From: Phycisphaeraceae bacterium
GTDB lineage: Bacteria > Planctomycetota > Phycisphaerae > Phycisphaerales > Phycisphaeraceae
Direction: 5' to 3'
Assembly: GCA_002716625.1 (NCBI GenBank)
Contig: PBAS01000068.1
Location: 1 to 52,394, forward strand
Length of the DNA stretch: 52,394 nucleotides
Shown here: one piece after another, positions 36,595 through 46,300 of the stretch
Position numbering within the stretch: the stretch's first letter is position 1
Layout of the letters: every line of letters starts with the position of its first letter
The notes under the pieces: generated by a model
What the model was told of the DNA's origin: nothing
The model's database searches: none
Seen by the model: the letters and a program-made list of their open reading frames with translations, nothing else
Program-made: the position numbers and the translations under genes

Positions 36595-37446
36595 TTGAAT
36601 ACTTGGGCCGCAATCTTGGCACAACCAATTGGACTCATCGCAGGACAAGGTCGTCTGCCGGTTCTTACGGCAGCTGGAATTCGATCGACGGGGCAAACCG
36701 TGGCATGCGTCGGACTAACCGGGCAACACACACCTGAACTACCAGATAATTGTGATCAGTTTGCCCGTGCGGGCATTATTCGCATCGGGCGATGGATTCG
36801 ACTGTTACGTCGGTGGGGCGTGGACGAAGCGGTGATGATTGGCAGGGTCCGCAAATCTAAAATATACCAACCTTTACGCTTGATTCGACAATTACCGGAC
36901 TGGCGGGCGGCTAGACTTTGGTATCGTGTATTACGTCATGATCGTCGGAATACAGCCCTGCTTAGTGCAGTGGCGGATGAACTGGAACGTGGCGGCATTA
37001 AATTGATCGATAGCACCAAGTATATCACTAGCCACCTGGCACACGAAGGAACCATGACCTGTTTGGCGCCATCGACATCCCAGATGTCTGATATTGAATT
37101 TGGCTGGCCAATCTGCCAACAATTGAGCAGACTGGATATTGGTCAATCCATCGCTGTACGCGAAGGGGAGGTCATTGCGGTAGAAGCCATGGAAGGTACT
37201 GATGCTCTAATCCAGCGAGCAGGCCAACTCTGCCCAACGGGTAAATGGACGCTGTTGAAACGCGCCAACCCAAACCATGACATGCGGTTTGACGTTCCAA
37301 CGGTCGGACCCCAAACAATTAAAAACCTGAGCCTCGCTGGCGCAACCTGCCTTGCGGTAGAAACTTCCAAGGTGATCCTTGTTGATAAACCGCAACTGAT
37401 TCAACTAGCAGATCATGCCAGAATCCCGCTCATCGGTCTATCATGA
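36595..37446 (+). CDS. lpxI: LpxI family UDP-2,3-diacylglucosamine diphosphatase
   Basis: A 283-residue enzyme of lipid A synthesis that cleaves UDP-2,3-diacylglucosamine; the LpxI family replaces LpxH in many bacteria. It opens with IGLIAGQGRLPVLTAAG, followed by GVDEAVMIGRVRKSKIYQPL, and the central AVREGEVIAVEAMEGTDALI with the acidic Glu and Asp is the hallmark. KRANPNHDMRFDVPTVGPQT is also conserved. The TTG at 36595 is the first usable start after an in-frame stop; no ribosome site is seen. A QueC-like gene follows after about 70 bases. Presence implies an outer membrane with lipid A. Confidence 0.88.
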   Translation: MNTWAAILAQPIGLIAGQGRLPVLTAAGIRSTGQTVACVGLTGQHTPELPDNCDQFARAGIIRIGRWIRLLRRWGVDEAVMIGRVRKSKIYQPLRLIRQLPDWRAARLWYRVLRHDRRNTALLSAVADELERGGIKLIDSTKYITSHLAHEGTMTCLAPSTSQMSDIEFGWPICQQLSRLDIGQSIAVREGEVIAVEAMEGTDALIQRAGQLCPTGKWTLLKRANPNHDMRFDVPTVGPQTIKNLSLAGATCLAVETSKVILVDKPQLIQLADHARIPLIGLS

Positions 37447-37517
37447 CTAGACAAACGAACACGTAAAGTCCATACATCGATTCAGGCTCAAGCGTACCAC
37501 AGACCGATAATGGCGAT

Positions 37518-38165
37518 GTGTCTGAAACAACCACAACACTTATTCTTACAAGCGGCGGTCTACGGAGTTTGGTCGCAACGGCAGTCGTTCTCACACGACC
37601 AACAACTGCAATCGCACTATATCTAATGGATAAACGGCCCACTGCCTCAAAACGCCTTGAAGCAGCTCGACATCAAGCCCAACATTTCAAACTTCAGCCA
37701 CTAATCGAATCGCCCTTTCCAATCCCCCAGTCTGCATCCCTTGCCCGCCAGCAGAGTGTCCATGGTGACCTTGTTGCCCTTTATCGTCCGCAAATCCTGC
37801 TAATCGCCCTATCCCATGCCATTGAAATCCAGGCTGACCATATCATCTGGCCAATACAGATGAATGGAGACTTTGAGGATGCCGCAATTGCAACTGAACA
37901 AGTCATCTTGACCGAAACAATTGCCCGGTTAAGCCAAGACCAACTCCCCCAGATTGAATCGCCGTTTCTTGAACTCAGTGACCGCCAACTCATTCAATTG
38001 GGTAGCCAACTTGAAGTTCCTTGGCAGTTGGCATGGACATGCATGTTTAGTGGTGAGCAGCCATGCCGAGCCTGCGACCCCTGCCGCCAACGTCAGGCTG
38101 CATTCGATGATGCCGGCATCGTCGATCCAACCGACTCACCCACTGCTGCAAACCAACATCACTGA
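37518..38165 (+). CDS. QueC-like protein with altered PP-loop
   Basis: A 215-residue protein of the QueC/ExsB family (7-cyano-7-deazaguanine synthase). The PP-loop reads TSGGLRSLVA (residues 11-20), with Arg16 where the family has Asp (SGGxDS). The zinc-binding end is intact: Cys175, Cys183, Cys186 and Cys189 in TCMFSGEQPCRACDPC followed by the typical RQRQAAFDDAGIVDPT. Start is GTG at 37518. It lies 71 bases after lpxI, a neighbour with no known link to queuosine. It may have changed its chemistry or be inactive; no other preQ genes are in the window. Family assignment fairly sure, activity in doubt. Confidence 0.75.
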   Translation: MSETTTTLILTSGGLRSLVATAVVLTRPTTAIALYLMDKRPTASKRLEAARHQAQHFKLQPLIESPFPIPQSASLARQQSVHGDLVALYRPQILLIALSHAIEIQADHIIWPIQMNGDFEDAAIATEQVILTETIARLSQDQLPQIESPFLELSDRQLIQLGSQLEVPWQLAWTCMFSGEQPCRACDPCRQRQAAFDDAGIVDPTDSPTAANQHH

Positions 38166-38192
38166 TCACAATCAAACCACTAAACTCCAATA

Positions 38193-39110
38193 TCAAATAG
38201 ACACAGAAGCAAGCGGGACCAGAGATTCAATCAGTTGGTCCATGTCGTAACGGCTTGACGTATTGACCGGCAATACCATGCCATGGGCATGGTCAGAGGC
38301 CAGAACAAGCATGCTCCGGGTCTCGATGATATATCCCATTTCAGCTGGTTGATGTCCCATCACAAAAATCTCAACATCCCATAAGTTTGCCAGTTGTTCA
38401 GCAGATTGCGGTGTATGATTTCGCCCCCATACCATCTCATACCCTGAGCCCCCCGGTGACAAATCTTCATGGGTCGGTACCCGATCAATCACCGTGTGAT
38501 CAAAGGATTCTAATTTACGGGGTGACGGAACGCTGTGACTACAAAAGACCCCGTTGGAACATCGAATGCCTAAAAGCAGACTATATATAAACTTACGCAT
38601 CGCATCATTCACAGCTTGCGCCTGATCCTGATAAATAAAATCAACGCCGGCATCAAACGCCTCCACCACGTTGACCCCATCTTTACTGATCCCCTGTCCA
38701 CCAAGTTGGGCCAACTCATGGTTTGCCTGCAGGAGAAGGACCTGGTTCGGATATTGCAGCTTTAGTGCAGCCACCCGCGCAAGCGTCCTGATAGATAAGT
38801 CTCTTCCATTTATGAAGTTAGGGCCGTGAACGATTTCGTGTAGAACCAATACCCGATCAGCAGACCGATCTAATGCCGCCAATTTAATGATACGCTGCAG
38901 GTTTAATCCGTGGTCATGCAGGTCACCCGTCATCAACAGGTGCCGCTGTGCGGGCACTTGAGCGATGGCACCATACCGATAGCCATCATGGAGATTTGCA
39001 TCCGCAGCCCGTTCAAATAGGTCAATAACAACCTGCGGATCCTGTAAATCTAGATCTGAACCGGGAGGTATTCCGGGCGATGGCGGTTTGGAGCTTGGTG
39101 ATGAGGGCAT
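38193..39110 (-). CDS. Metallophosphoesterase
   Basis: A 305-residue protein of the calcineurin-like phosphoesterase superfamily. Metal-site motifs are visible as LMTGDLHDHGLN (Asp and His), ANHELAQLGG (the Asn-His-Glu motif) and MGHQPAEMGY (late His). The usual first DxH was not clearly placed. A Pro/Ser-rich start of about 18 residues precedes the domain. It converges on the QueC-like gene and is divergent from the ECF sigma operon. Could be a protein phosphatase or a small-molecule phosphodiesterase; no substrate can be named. Confidence 0.8.
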   Translation of the reverse strand: MPSSPSSKPPSPGIPPGSDLDLQDPQVVIDLFERAADANLHDGYRYGAIAQVPAQRHLLMTGDLHDHGLNLQRIIKLAALDRSADRVLVLHEIVHGPNFINGRDLSIRTLARVAALKLQYPNQVLLLQANHELAQLGGQGISKDGVNVVEAFDAGVDFIYQDQAQAVNDAMRKFIYSLLLGIRCSNGVFCSHSVPSPRKLESFDHTVIDRVPTHEDLSPGGSGYEMVWGRNHTPQSAEQLANLWDVEIFVMGHQPAEMGYIIETRSMLVLASDHAHGMVLPVNTSSRYDMDQLIESLVPLASVSI

Positions 39111-39300
39111 CTAGGCAATCCAGTATCCGAGATTTATGGGACTTCGGCCAATACTCGGCCTAATAGCCCCAAATGACCGATTTTGCCGATTGTAGTGCTT
39201 AAGGCCAACTGGCACCTAAGAAGTGAGCAAATTACCCTATATTCACCACCGGGCGATGCAATACCTCGCGTTGTAAGCCGTTGTACACAAGAACATCACG

Positions 39301-39993
39301 ATGGAATCGACCGACAGCGGGCCAGGAACGAAGCAGATACTGGCGCAAGCCGCAAAGGGGGACCAGGCCGCTTGGCGGAAGTTAGTTGAGACCTATTCAC
39401 CACGCGTCTATGCACTGCTCTTGCGTCAGTGCGGTAATCGAGAACTCGCTGAGGAGATCTGCCAAGACACTTTTGTTACCCTCGTTGGCGAGATCGGAAA
39501 TCGACAGCGTTACCAGGAGCGAGGCCGATTTGAGTCCTGGGTGTTCAGTATTGCGATGAATCGGCTCCGCGATGAAGCGCGACGACGTAAACGGCATGCA
39601 GTTTCAATGGATATGAGTCCAGGCGGACTCAACCAAGGGCCTGCACTCCATGCCGCAGAGATACAGAGCCGACGCAGGCCAGGTAAAGGCGGGTCCTCTG
39701 AGGTCTCGGAAACTTCTGGAGACACAGTTGATCCATTCGAACGTGTCAGCCAAGCAGAGCAGATTGAGCTGCTCCAAAGTGCGGTTAGTCAGATGAACGA
39801 AGCAGACCAGAAAATCCTGCACCTCCGCCATACGGCTGGCATGAGTTTTAGGCAGATTGCCGAGGTCCTGGGCCAGCCGATGGGCACTGTCTTAGCACGT
39901 GGACACCGAGCATTGAATAAGCTTCGACAGATGCTTGCAGACCCTTTGGAGGAAAAGGGTGAAAATACTGACATGAATGAGCCGCAGTCATGA
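39301..39993 (+). CDS. ECF-type RNA polymerase sigma factor
   Basis: A 230-residue sigma-70 relative of the extracytoplasmic-function class. Region 2 reads LVETYSPRVYALLLRQCGNR and ELAEEICQDTFVTLV, then GRFESWVFSIAMNRLRDEAR; region 4 is MNEADQKILHLRHTAGMSF and FRQIAEVLGQPMGTV, followed by LARGHRALNKLR. The linker between the regions is long (about 60 residues, Gly/Ser-rich). The stop overlaps the ATG of the next gene (ATGA at 39990-39993), so it is translationally coupled to the putative anti-sigma. It should direct an envelope-stress or signal response; the target promoters are unknown. Confidence 0.92.
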   Translation: MESTDSGPGTKQILAQAAKGDQAAWRKLVETYSPRVYALLLRQCGNRELAEEICQDTFVTLVGEIGNRQRYQERGRFESWVFSIAMNRLRDEARRRKRHAVSMDMSPGGLNQGPALHAAEIQSRRRPGKGGSSEVSETSGDTVDPFERVSQAEQIELLQSAVSQMNEADQKILHLRHTAGMSFRQIAEVLGQPMGTVLARGHRALNKLRQMLADPLEEKGENTDMNEPQS

Positions 39994-40475
39994 AACAGTC
40001 CAACCAGAATCAGAAACCCAGAGCTGAGGACCCGCAACTTGAGGGGCTATTGGATATTGCATTAGCACCCCAATCCGTCCCCGGTGGCATTCCACAGGAC
40101 CTCACGCGGAAGATCCTGGCCAAAACCATCCCGCAGTTGAATGCGAATAGTTCCCCTGTACTGGCCATGATTGGCCCGACAGCCATCAATGCCATTGCGG
40201 CGATGATGATGCTTGCAGCCACACTGGGACTCTTCTTGGCACTACATCAAGCACCCAATAATTTATACTTCCTAGTTCAACTGGAACAAAATCTCATCGA
40301 AATTGTTGACATTGAATCTACAACCGATGATCTCGATCACCAGATCGGGCTGCTTGCTGCACAAATCAACGATTTTGAAAATCACAACGGATCTAGTGGA
40401 TCTGCACAACTACTTGAAGGCGAACTACTCGACTACGAGTTGCAATTCAATACCGGCACTGGTCTGGTTTTCTGA
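39990..40475 (+). CDS. Putative membrane anti-sigma factor
   Basis: A 161-residue protein with one transmembrane helix (about residues 64-84, INAIAAMMMLAATLGLFLAL). The N-terminal 60 residues are polar and would be cytoplasmic, the C-terminal 75 periplasmic with a coiled-coil look (LVQLEQNLIEIVDIE). The start overlaps the sigma gene's stop, which is the classic sigma/anti-sigma layout. No zinc-type HxxxCxxC motif of ZAS anti-sigmas is present. The role is inferred from position and topology only. Confidence 0.65.
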   Translation: MKQSNQNQKPRAEDPQLEGLLDIALAPQSVPGGIPQDLTRKILAKTIPQLNANSSPVLAMIGPTAINAIAAMMMLAATLGLFLALHQAPNNLYFLVQLEQNLIEIVDIESTTDDLDHQIGLLAAQINDFENHNGSSGSAQLLEGELLDYELQFNTGTGLVF

Positions 40476-40500
40476 AAAGGCCTCACGAAAGGACTATATC

Positions 40501-41211
40501 ATGGTGTTTCAACCGCGAATCTTCAGGCGCTACCTTATGGTTGTGGCGGCTGGAGCCATCGCGCTGAGTGCTTCAGAGCCATTATTAGCCCAACGCGGCA
40601 ATGAACGGGATACGCGACGTGACAGAGTACAAACTCAAAACCGCCAAAAAGATGACAGCGCCAAGGCTGTCAAGAAAATACAGCACATAAAACGGCGTGC
40701 CGTCCACCGGGTACCACTCACCGATGTACAGAGAAAAGAACGGCTTGAAATCCTGAAAATGATCGAACCCAAAATGTATGCGCGACTCAAGCTGTTTGAA
40801 AAGAAACCGCAGATGATGCGAGCAGCGATTGACCGCGTAATCGACAGTAACAAGGTGGGACACCAAATTCAACGGCTCGCCGCCATGCGAGAAGAAGATT
40901 TCCAAGGATTTGAACTCCAAATTGCAAATATTCAGCTTGCTCGAGAATGCACTGAACAGGGACGAAAACTGCGTGCCCGAAAGACATCCGCCGCTTCCAG
41001 TGCCGGTGAGCAACAACGACAGAAACTACGCGAGCTCGTCGGCGAGCACTTTGACATCCGCCAGAAGATGCGCGAACGCGAACTGGCCAAGCTTGAAAAT
41101 CGAATCAGGGAGTTACGCAGAACGCTTGACCAACGAAATGGAAGCAGAACGGCACTCATTGAAAAACGTTTTTTGCAACTGACGAGCGAACCAAACACTG
41201 CTGCATGGTAG
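40501..41211 (+). CDS. Exported basic coiled-coil protein of the sigma operon
   Basis: A 236-residue protein with a signal peptide (LMVVAAGAIALSASEPLLAQ) and a long helical, Arg/Lys/Glu-rich mature part (KKIQHIKRRAVHRV, QKLRELVGEHFDIRQKMRER, ELAKLENRIRELRRTLDQ). The pattern recalls periplasmic metal or envelope sensors such as CpxP/ZraP or related LTXXQ-like proteins, but no motif proves it. AAGGA lies 7 bases before the ATG, and the gene follows the anti-sigma after 25 bases. It could act as the periplasmic sensor of the module. Next comes the converging mtnA. Confidence 0.6.
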   Translation: MVFQPRIFRRYLMVVAAGAIALSASEPLLAQRGNERDTRRDRVQTQNRQKDDSAKAVKKIQHIKRRAVHRVPLTDVQRKERLEILKMIEPKMYARLKLFEKKPQMMRAAIDRVIDSNKVGHQIQRLAAMREEDFQGFELQIANIQLARECTEQGRKLRARKTSAASSAGEQQRQKLRELVGEHFDIRQKMRERELAKLENRIRELRRTLDQRNGSRTALIEKRFLQLTSEPNTAAW

Positions 41212-41217
41212 ATAATA

Positions 41218-42252
41218 CTATGCTAAACCAATAACTTGGTGGACCATCTGTGTATTGACCGGCTCAATCAAGCCTCGTTCCGTCACAATCGCCGAAATTA
41301 ACCCATGTGGCGTCACATCAAATGCCGAGCTGTATGCACTGACGCCTTCAGGCGCAGTTCGCATGCCGAATCCCTCCGTAATTTCATTCTCAGCACGCTG
41401 CTCGATTGGGATCTGGGAACCATCAAGAATCTACAGGTCAAATGTGGAACTGGGGGCTGCAACATAAAATGGGATGCCATGGTGTTTGGCAAGTACCGCC
41501 AGACTGTATGTCCCGATCTTATTTGCCGTATCACCATTACTTGCAATGCGATCCGCACCAGTGATCACCATGCCAATACGGCCCTCACGCATTACTTGCG
41601 CAGCCATATGGTCGCAGATTAACGTGACGTCGATATCCGCCGCTGCCAGTTCATACGCGGTCAGGCGAGCACCCTGCAACAGCGGGCGGGTCTCATCTGC
41701 CCATACTCGGATTCGTTGGCCACGCTCATGTGCCAGGTACATAGGTGCCGTGGCTGTCCCAATCCCCCCAGTAGCCAAGGCGCCAGCATTGCAATGTGTC
41801 AACACACCTCGATCAGAAGAGATGATATGACGATCAAGTAACGTCAGGGCATTGCAACCGATTCGATGACACATATCCGCATCTTCCTCATGGATGCTCC
41901 TCGCTTCTGACCATAGCTCCCTAACCGTTACTGGTTCAACGCGTTTCATTCGGTCCAGTGCCCAAAACAAATTGACTGCCGTGGGCCTACTAGTCGCCAA
42001 CTTATCACAGGTTTGATCTAATGCTTGCACGCAATCCTGCGCGTTCTGCACGCCGATCACGCACCCGTATGCCGCCGCAACACCAATGGCAGGTGCGCCG
42101 CGCACACTCAACCGCCTAATAGCTTGCCACACTGAATGGATATCACGGCAGTCCAAGTAAACCTCTTCGCCAGGCAGTCGTGTTTGATCAAGCAAACGCA
42201 GGTGACCTTCCTCTGCATTACCTATCCATTCAATATTTTTCAATCTCAACAT
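41218..42252 (-). CDS. mtnA: Methylthioribose-1-phosphate isomerase interrupted by one in-frame amber codon
   Basis: Enzyme of the methionine salvage pathway. Read through, the frame is 344 codons, the family's usual length, but a TAG at 41431-41433 (codon 274) splits it. Before the stop, Cys154 in THCNAGALAT and Asp234 in ITGADRIASNGDTANKIGTY are the catalytic residues. After it, in the same frame, the text continues as IPIEQRAENEITEGFGMR, APEGVSAYSSAFDVTPHGL and SAIVTERGLIEP, which are conserved MtnA segments, up to a second TAG at 41218-41220. The stop falls where homologs read STFDLSL. The downstream part shows no decay, so a recent mutation, a sequencing error or readthrough are all possible. 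The CPBP protease gene ends 11 bases upstream. Confidence 0.85.
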
Positions 42253-42263
42253 TAAAAAGCCTG

Positions 42264-43139
42264 CTAATTAACATCCCGCAGTACCAAAATCACCAGTGCC
42301 ATGTTAAACAGATTAAACCCCATATGTAACACGATAGAAGGCCACAAACTCCCAGTTCGCTCGTATAGCCAGCCTAAAATTACTCCCATAATGAATAAGC
42401 TTGGCATCCCCTGCCATTCAACTGCTCCGTAATGCATAAGCGTGAACCAAGATGCCGCCACCACGATCACTGGCCATCGCCTATGAACAGCACCAAGGTT
42501 GAGTAGCGCCGATTGAAGCAGGCCCCGATAGATCACTTCTTCAATTAACGGGGCAATAATCCCCGCAGAAACCACCATCAGGAATATGGCTTCTAGCGAA
42601 TGTGACTGAACCACCTGCTCAAGCATCTGGTGGGCGATCTGCGGCCGTTCGCCAGTCCACAACTCACTGATCGCCGCTACCAGGGTGCCGATGCCCAATA
42701 TAAGCGGAATGGTGAAAACAAGCCCCAATACCCCTCGGCCCATTAGGCTGTTCGGTTGGGAACTGAGGATTCCAAATGACCTTAGGCCGTCACCCTGGCG
42801 CGTAACACGAACCAAAACGTAGACGATCACGGGTAACTGGGCTAGCTGCCCGAATAACTGCCGGATCGCATAATGCAATGTGGGGACACCCGTCATGCCA
42901 CCGTCATCTTCCATCAGGCGTAACTCATCTAGCACGATACCAATCAGATGTGCACTGCTAATCATCAGTATCATCCCCAGGAACACATCTGCAATCGTTA
43001 GATTAATCGAACGAGGTTCCTGGCTATCAAATGCACGTGGCCCGAGCCAACCTAGCCAGATAAAAACCAGAAAAATTAAAGCAGCAAGCAGTATCAATGC
43101 CAGATCAAGGGCCCCAAGTATCGATGCAAGAATTTCCAT
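42264..43139 (-). CDS. CPBP family intramembrane metalloprotease
   Basis: A 291-residue inner-membrane protein of the CAAX-protease/bacteriocin-processing (CPBP, Abi) family. Motifs are EEVIYRGLLQ with Glu200 and Glu201, FTLMHYGAVEW with His236, and the late LHMGFNLFN with His272 and Asn276. Seven or eight hydrophobic segments are visible. It is upstream of mtnA by 11 bases on the same strand, so they are probably co-transcribed; no functional link is known. Role could be prenyl-protein processing, peptide immunity or something else. Confidence 0.87.
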   Translation of the reverse strand: MEILASILGALDLALILLAALIFLVFIWLGWLGPRAFDSQEPRSINLTIADVFLGMILMISSAHLIGIVLDELRLMEDDGGMTGVPTLHYAIRQLFGQLAQLPVIVYVLVRVTRQGDGLRSFGILSSQPNSLMGRGVLGLVFTIPLILGIGTLVAAISELWTGERPQIAHQMLEQVVQSHSLEAIFLMVVSAGIIAPLIEEVIYRGLLQSALLNLGAVHRRWPVIVVAASWFTLMHYGAVEWQGMPSLFIMGVILGWLYERTGSLWPSIVLHMGFNLFNMALVILVLRDVN

Positions 43140-43300
43140 CGCAGATCATGCCTTATACATACAACCCGGGCACCTATGCCAATGAATGACCATGCAAATG
43201 ATTTTTTTCAATATATTCCACTTATGCAGGCATTGCGATTCCATTCAATTACGCTAAGCTGACGGGTTTGGCCTTCGCCACCGCGGAGCAACGCCACACG

Positions 43301-46300
43301 ATGTCACTACTAAAGAACTGGGCGCCCTACTTCCAAAGCGCCGTCAAAGATCGTGGGCGCTCCATACACTTGGCCGGCAAGGTCGTCAGGCATCAAACTC
43401 AAGCGGGCGAATATGTCCGCGCTCAAGTGGTTGATGACACGAATCACGCGACTGTCGTTATCCATCATAAAGGCTTGGTAGCTACGCCCCATTGCACCTG
43501 CTCGGAATTTTCTGCCGGCGCCTACTGCTGCCATCTCTGGGCGGCCTTACTCCAGGAAAAAACGGAGCGCCAAGATGACCCAGCTAGTACTGACCGCATT
43601 AATTACCTCCGGCCCGGAAAACCCAAAGCACGCAAACGTGAGCCAGGCAGGCAGGTCAAGCCTGCTGATGCCGACTGGATAAACCGGCTCACACTACTGC
43701 GTCCAACTAGATCTGAATCGACCAAAAGTCCCATCTCTGACCTGCTCACTGTCCGGCAAATCTGCTATGTGGTCAATATCGACCAGTCCAACCGTAGCAA
43801 TTCCCTGGTGATTGAGCTATGGGCGCGAACTGCAACCCCACGCGGATGGAGCCAATTGCGACCATTCAAGATCGATCTACAGACGCTTGAACAGATGGAC
43901 GACCCAATAGACCGCCACATCAGTTCCCTGCTCCTTGGTGCACAACCTTATCGCCTGGACACCATGGATTACACACCCCTCACAGCCCAGACAGGAGGTG
44001 TTTTTTCAATTCGGCGGGGTATCCGACAGTTTGCGCTGCGTCGCATGGCCGAGTCGGGGCGGTGCCTGATTGATGACGGCGAGGGAATGACAAAACCGCT
44101 GGTTTGGGATAATGATGAACCTTGGGTGCTATGGATAGCTGGTTCACTAGATACTACGAATCTTCAAATTGACCTACAACTTCGCCGTGGTGCGGTGTGC
44201 ATGGACATAAAAACTCCCTTATGTGCACTGGGCGGAAACGATGGTGTGGTTATCTACGATGGAAAAGTAGCGCCATTTGACGACCACGGATCAAAACGCT
44301 GGGTCAACCAGTTTCGGGATGAACTGCAAGACGAACCGCTTCGGGTCCCTGCAAAGGATATCGATAGCTTTCTCGACCGTCTTTATCTATTACCCCAACT
44401 GCCCATGATCGAATGGCCTGATGGGGTTGGAAAAAATGTGATAACCACTGATCCAGTTGTCAACCTCGATTTAACTCCACAAGCAACACCGGATGGAAGT
44501 ACCCCACCGGCAAATAAAAACCTAGATGCGACGGTTTGGTTTGAATACCACGGCATGAGGGTCAACCCCGGGCAAAGCGGACGCTATGTGCCGATACAAG
44601 AAGAACAAAAAGATGGCAAAAATTTTAACAGGCAGTCAATAATCAGCCGCAACTTAAAGTTCGAGGGCAATGCAATATCCTTACTCTCTCGACTTGGGTT
44701 CCGGCCCCATACAACCACATCTGACTCCACCTTAATCCTGCCTGCACAACTAATGGCAGAGGCAACGAATCTGCTCTTAGAGCAAGGTTGGCATATCCGC
44801 GCTAATTACAAGTCGATTCGCCAACCCACCACCTCACGGTTTGCCATCTCAACTGGACTTGATTGGTTTGAACTACGAGGTGGATTGAAATTTGAAACAG
44901 AGCATGGCGAACAGATTATTCGGCTCCCTGATGCAATTGCAGCCAGTGAAAGCGGGCAAGGAACGATCTTGCTTGATGATGGATCACAGGGAATTTTGCC
45001 CGAGCAGTGGCTGCGTCGACATGGCCTACTAGCAGACCTTGGAACCGTCCACGGTGACCACTTGCGGTTTCAAACCAATCAAGTGGTATTGCTAGATGCA
45101 TTGCTCGAGCAACAGGAAATCGAACAGGCTGATTCTTCATTTCTTCAGGCACAGCAACGACTTCATCAGTTTGATCGGATTGAACCCATTAACGAACCTG
45201 ATGCATTTCACGGGACACTTCGTGCCTACCAGCGAGAGGGGTTGGGATGGCTTCGATTTCTGCGATGGTTGGGGACGGGTGGTATTCTTGCCGACGACAT
45301 GGGTCTTGGAAAAACTGTCCAGGTACTCGCGATGCTCGAAGCCAAGCATCGCGGCGGAAAGGATCCCGTATCAGGCCAATCAGGGGCTGTGACGGAAGAT
45401 CATGAATCACCACAAGGCCCCAGCCTAATTATTGTTCCACGGTCAGTAATATTTAATTGGAATGATGAGTCCTCACGTTTTACGCCTGATCTTCGTGTGG
45501 GAATCTATAGCGGCCCAGCCCGCCAATCGATGCGTGAATCCTTTGGCAACTACGATCTAATCGTCACCTCCTACGGCCTAATGCGGCGTGATATTCTAGA
45601 ACTTCGTGAACATAAATTTGAATATGTCGTGCTCGATGAAGCCCAGGCAATAAAGAACTCGTCATCACAATCGGCCAAAGCTGCTCGATTACTCCAAGCC
45701 CGTCACCGCCTTGCCCTGACGGGCACGCCCGTGGAAAACCACCTTGGAGATCTATGGTCAATCTTTGAGTTCTTGAACCCCGGCATGCTGAATACAACCG
45801 GCCGATTTGCCAGATCTGTCGGCGCAAGTGTCCAGAACGTCCGCAACAAGAACGCTGCCAGCGAGGCTGCGGTAGCACTGCGTCCATTTATTCTGCGCCG
45901 CACCAAACAGCAGGTTCTCGAAGAACTTCCAGAAAAAACAGAGCAAACTATTGTCTGCCAGATGGAACCCATGCAACAGAAACTTTATGACCAACTCCTG
46001 AAACACTACCGCCAGACCCTTCTTGAAAAAGTTCAAACACCAACCATCAGTGGATCCGCCCTGACCGTACTGGAGGCATTACTGCGACTTCGCCAGGCGG
46101 CATGCCATCCCGGCTTGATTGACCCGAAATTATCTGACCAGCCAGCCGCAAAAGTTGAAGTCCTGCTTGAACAATTAGCCGAACTTCAAGATGAAGGACA
46201 CAAAGCACTTGTTTTCAGCCAGTTTACCTCACTGCTGGCATTGGTCCGCAACAGACTTGATCACCAAAACATAAGGTATGAATATTTAGATGGCCAAACA

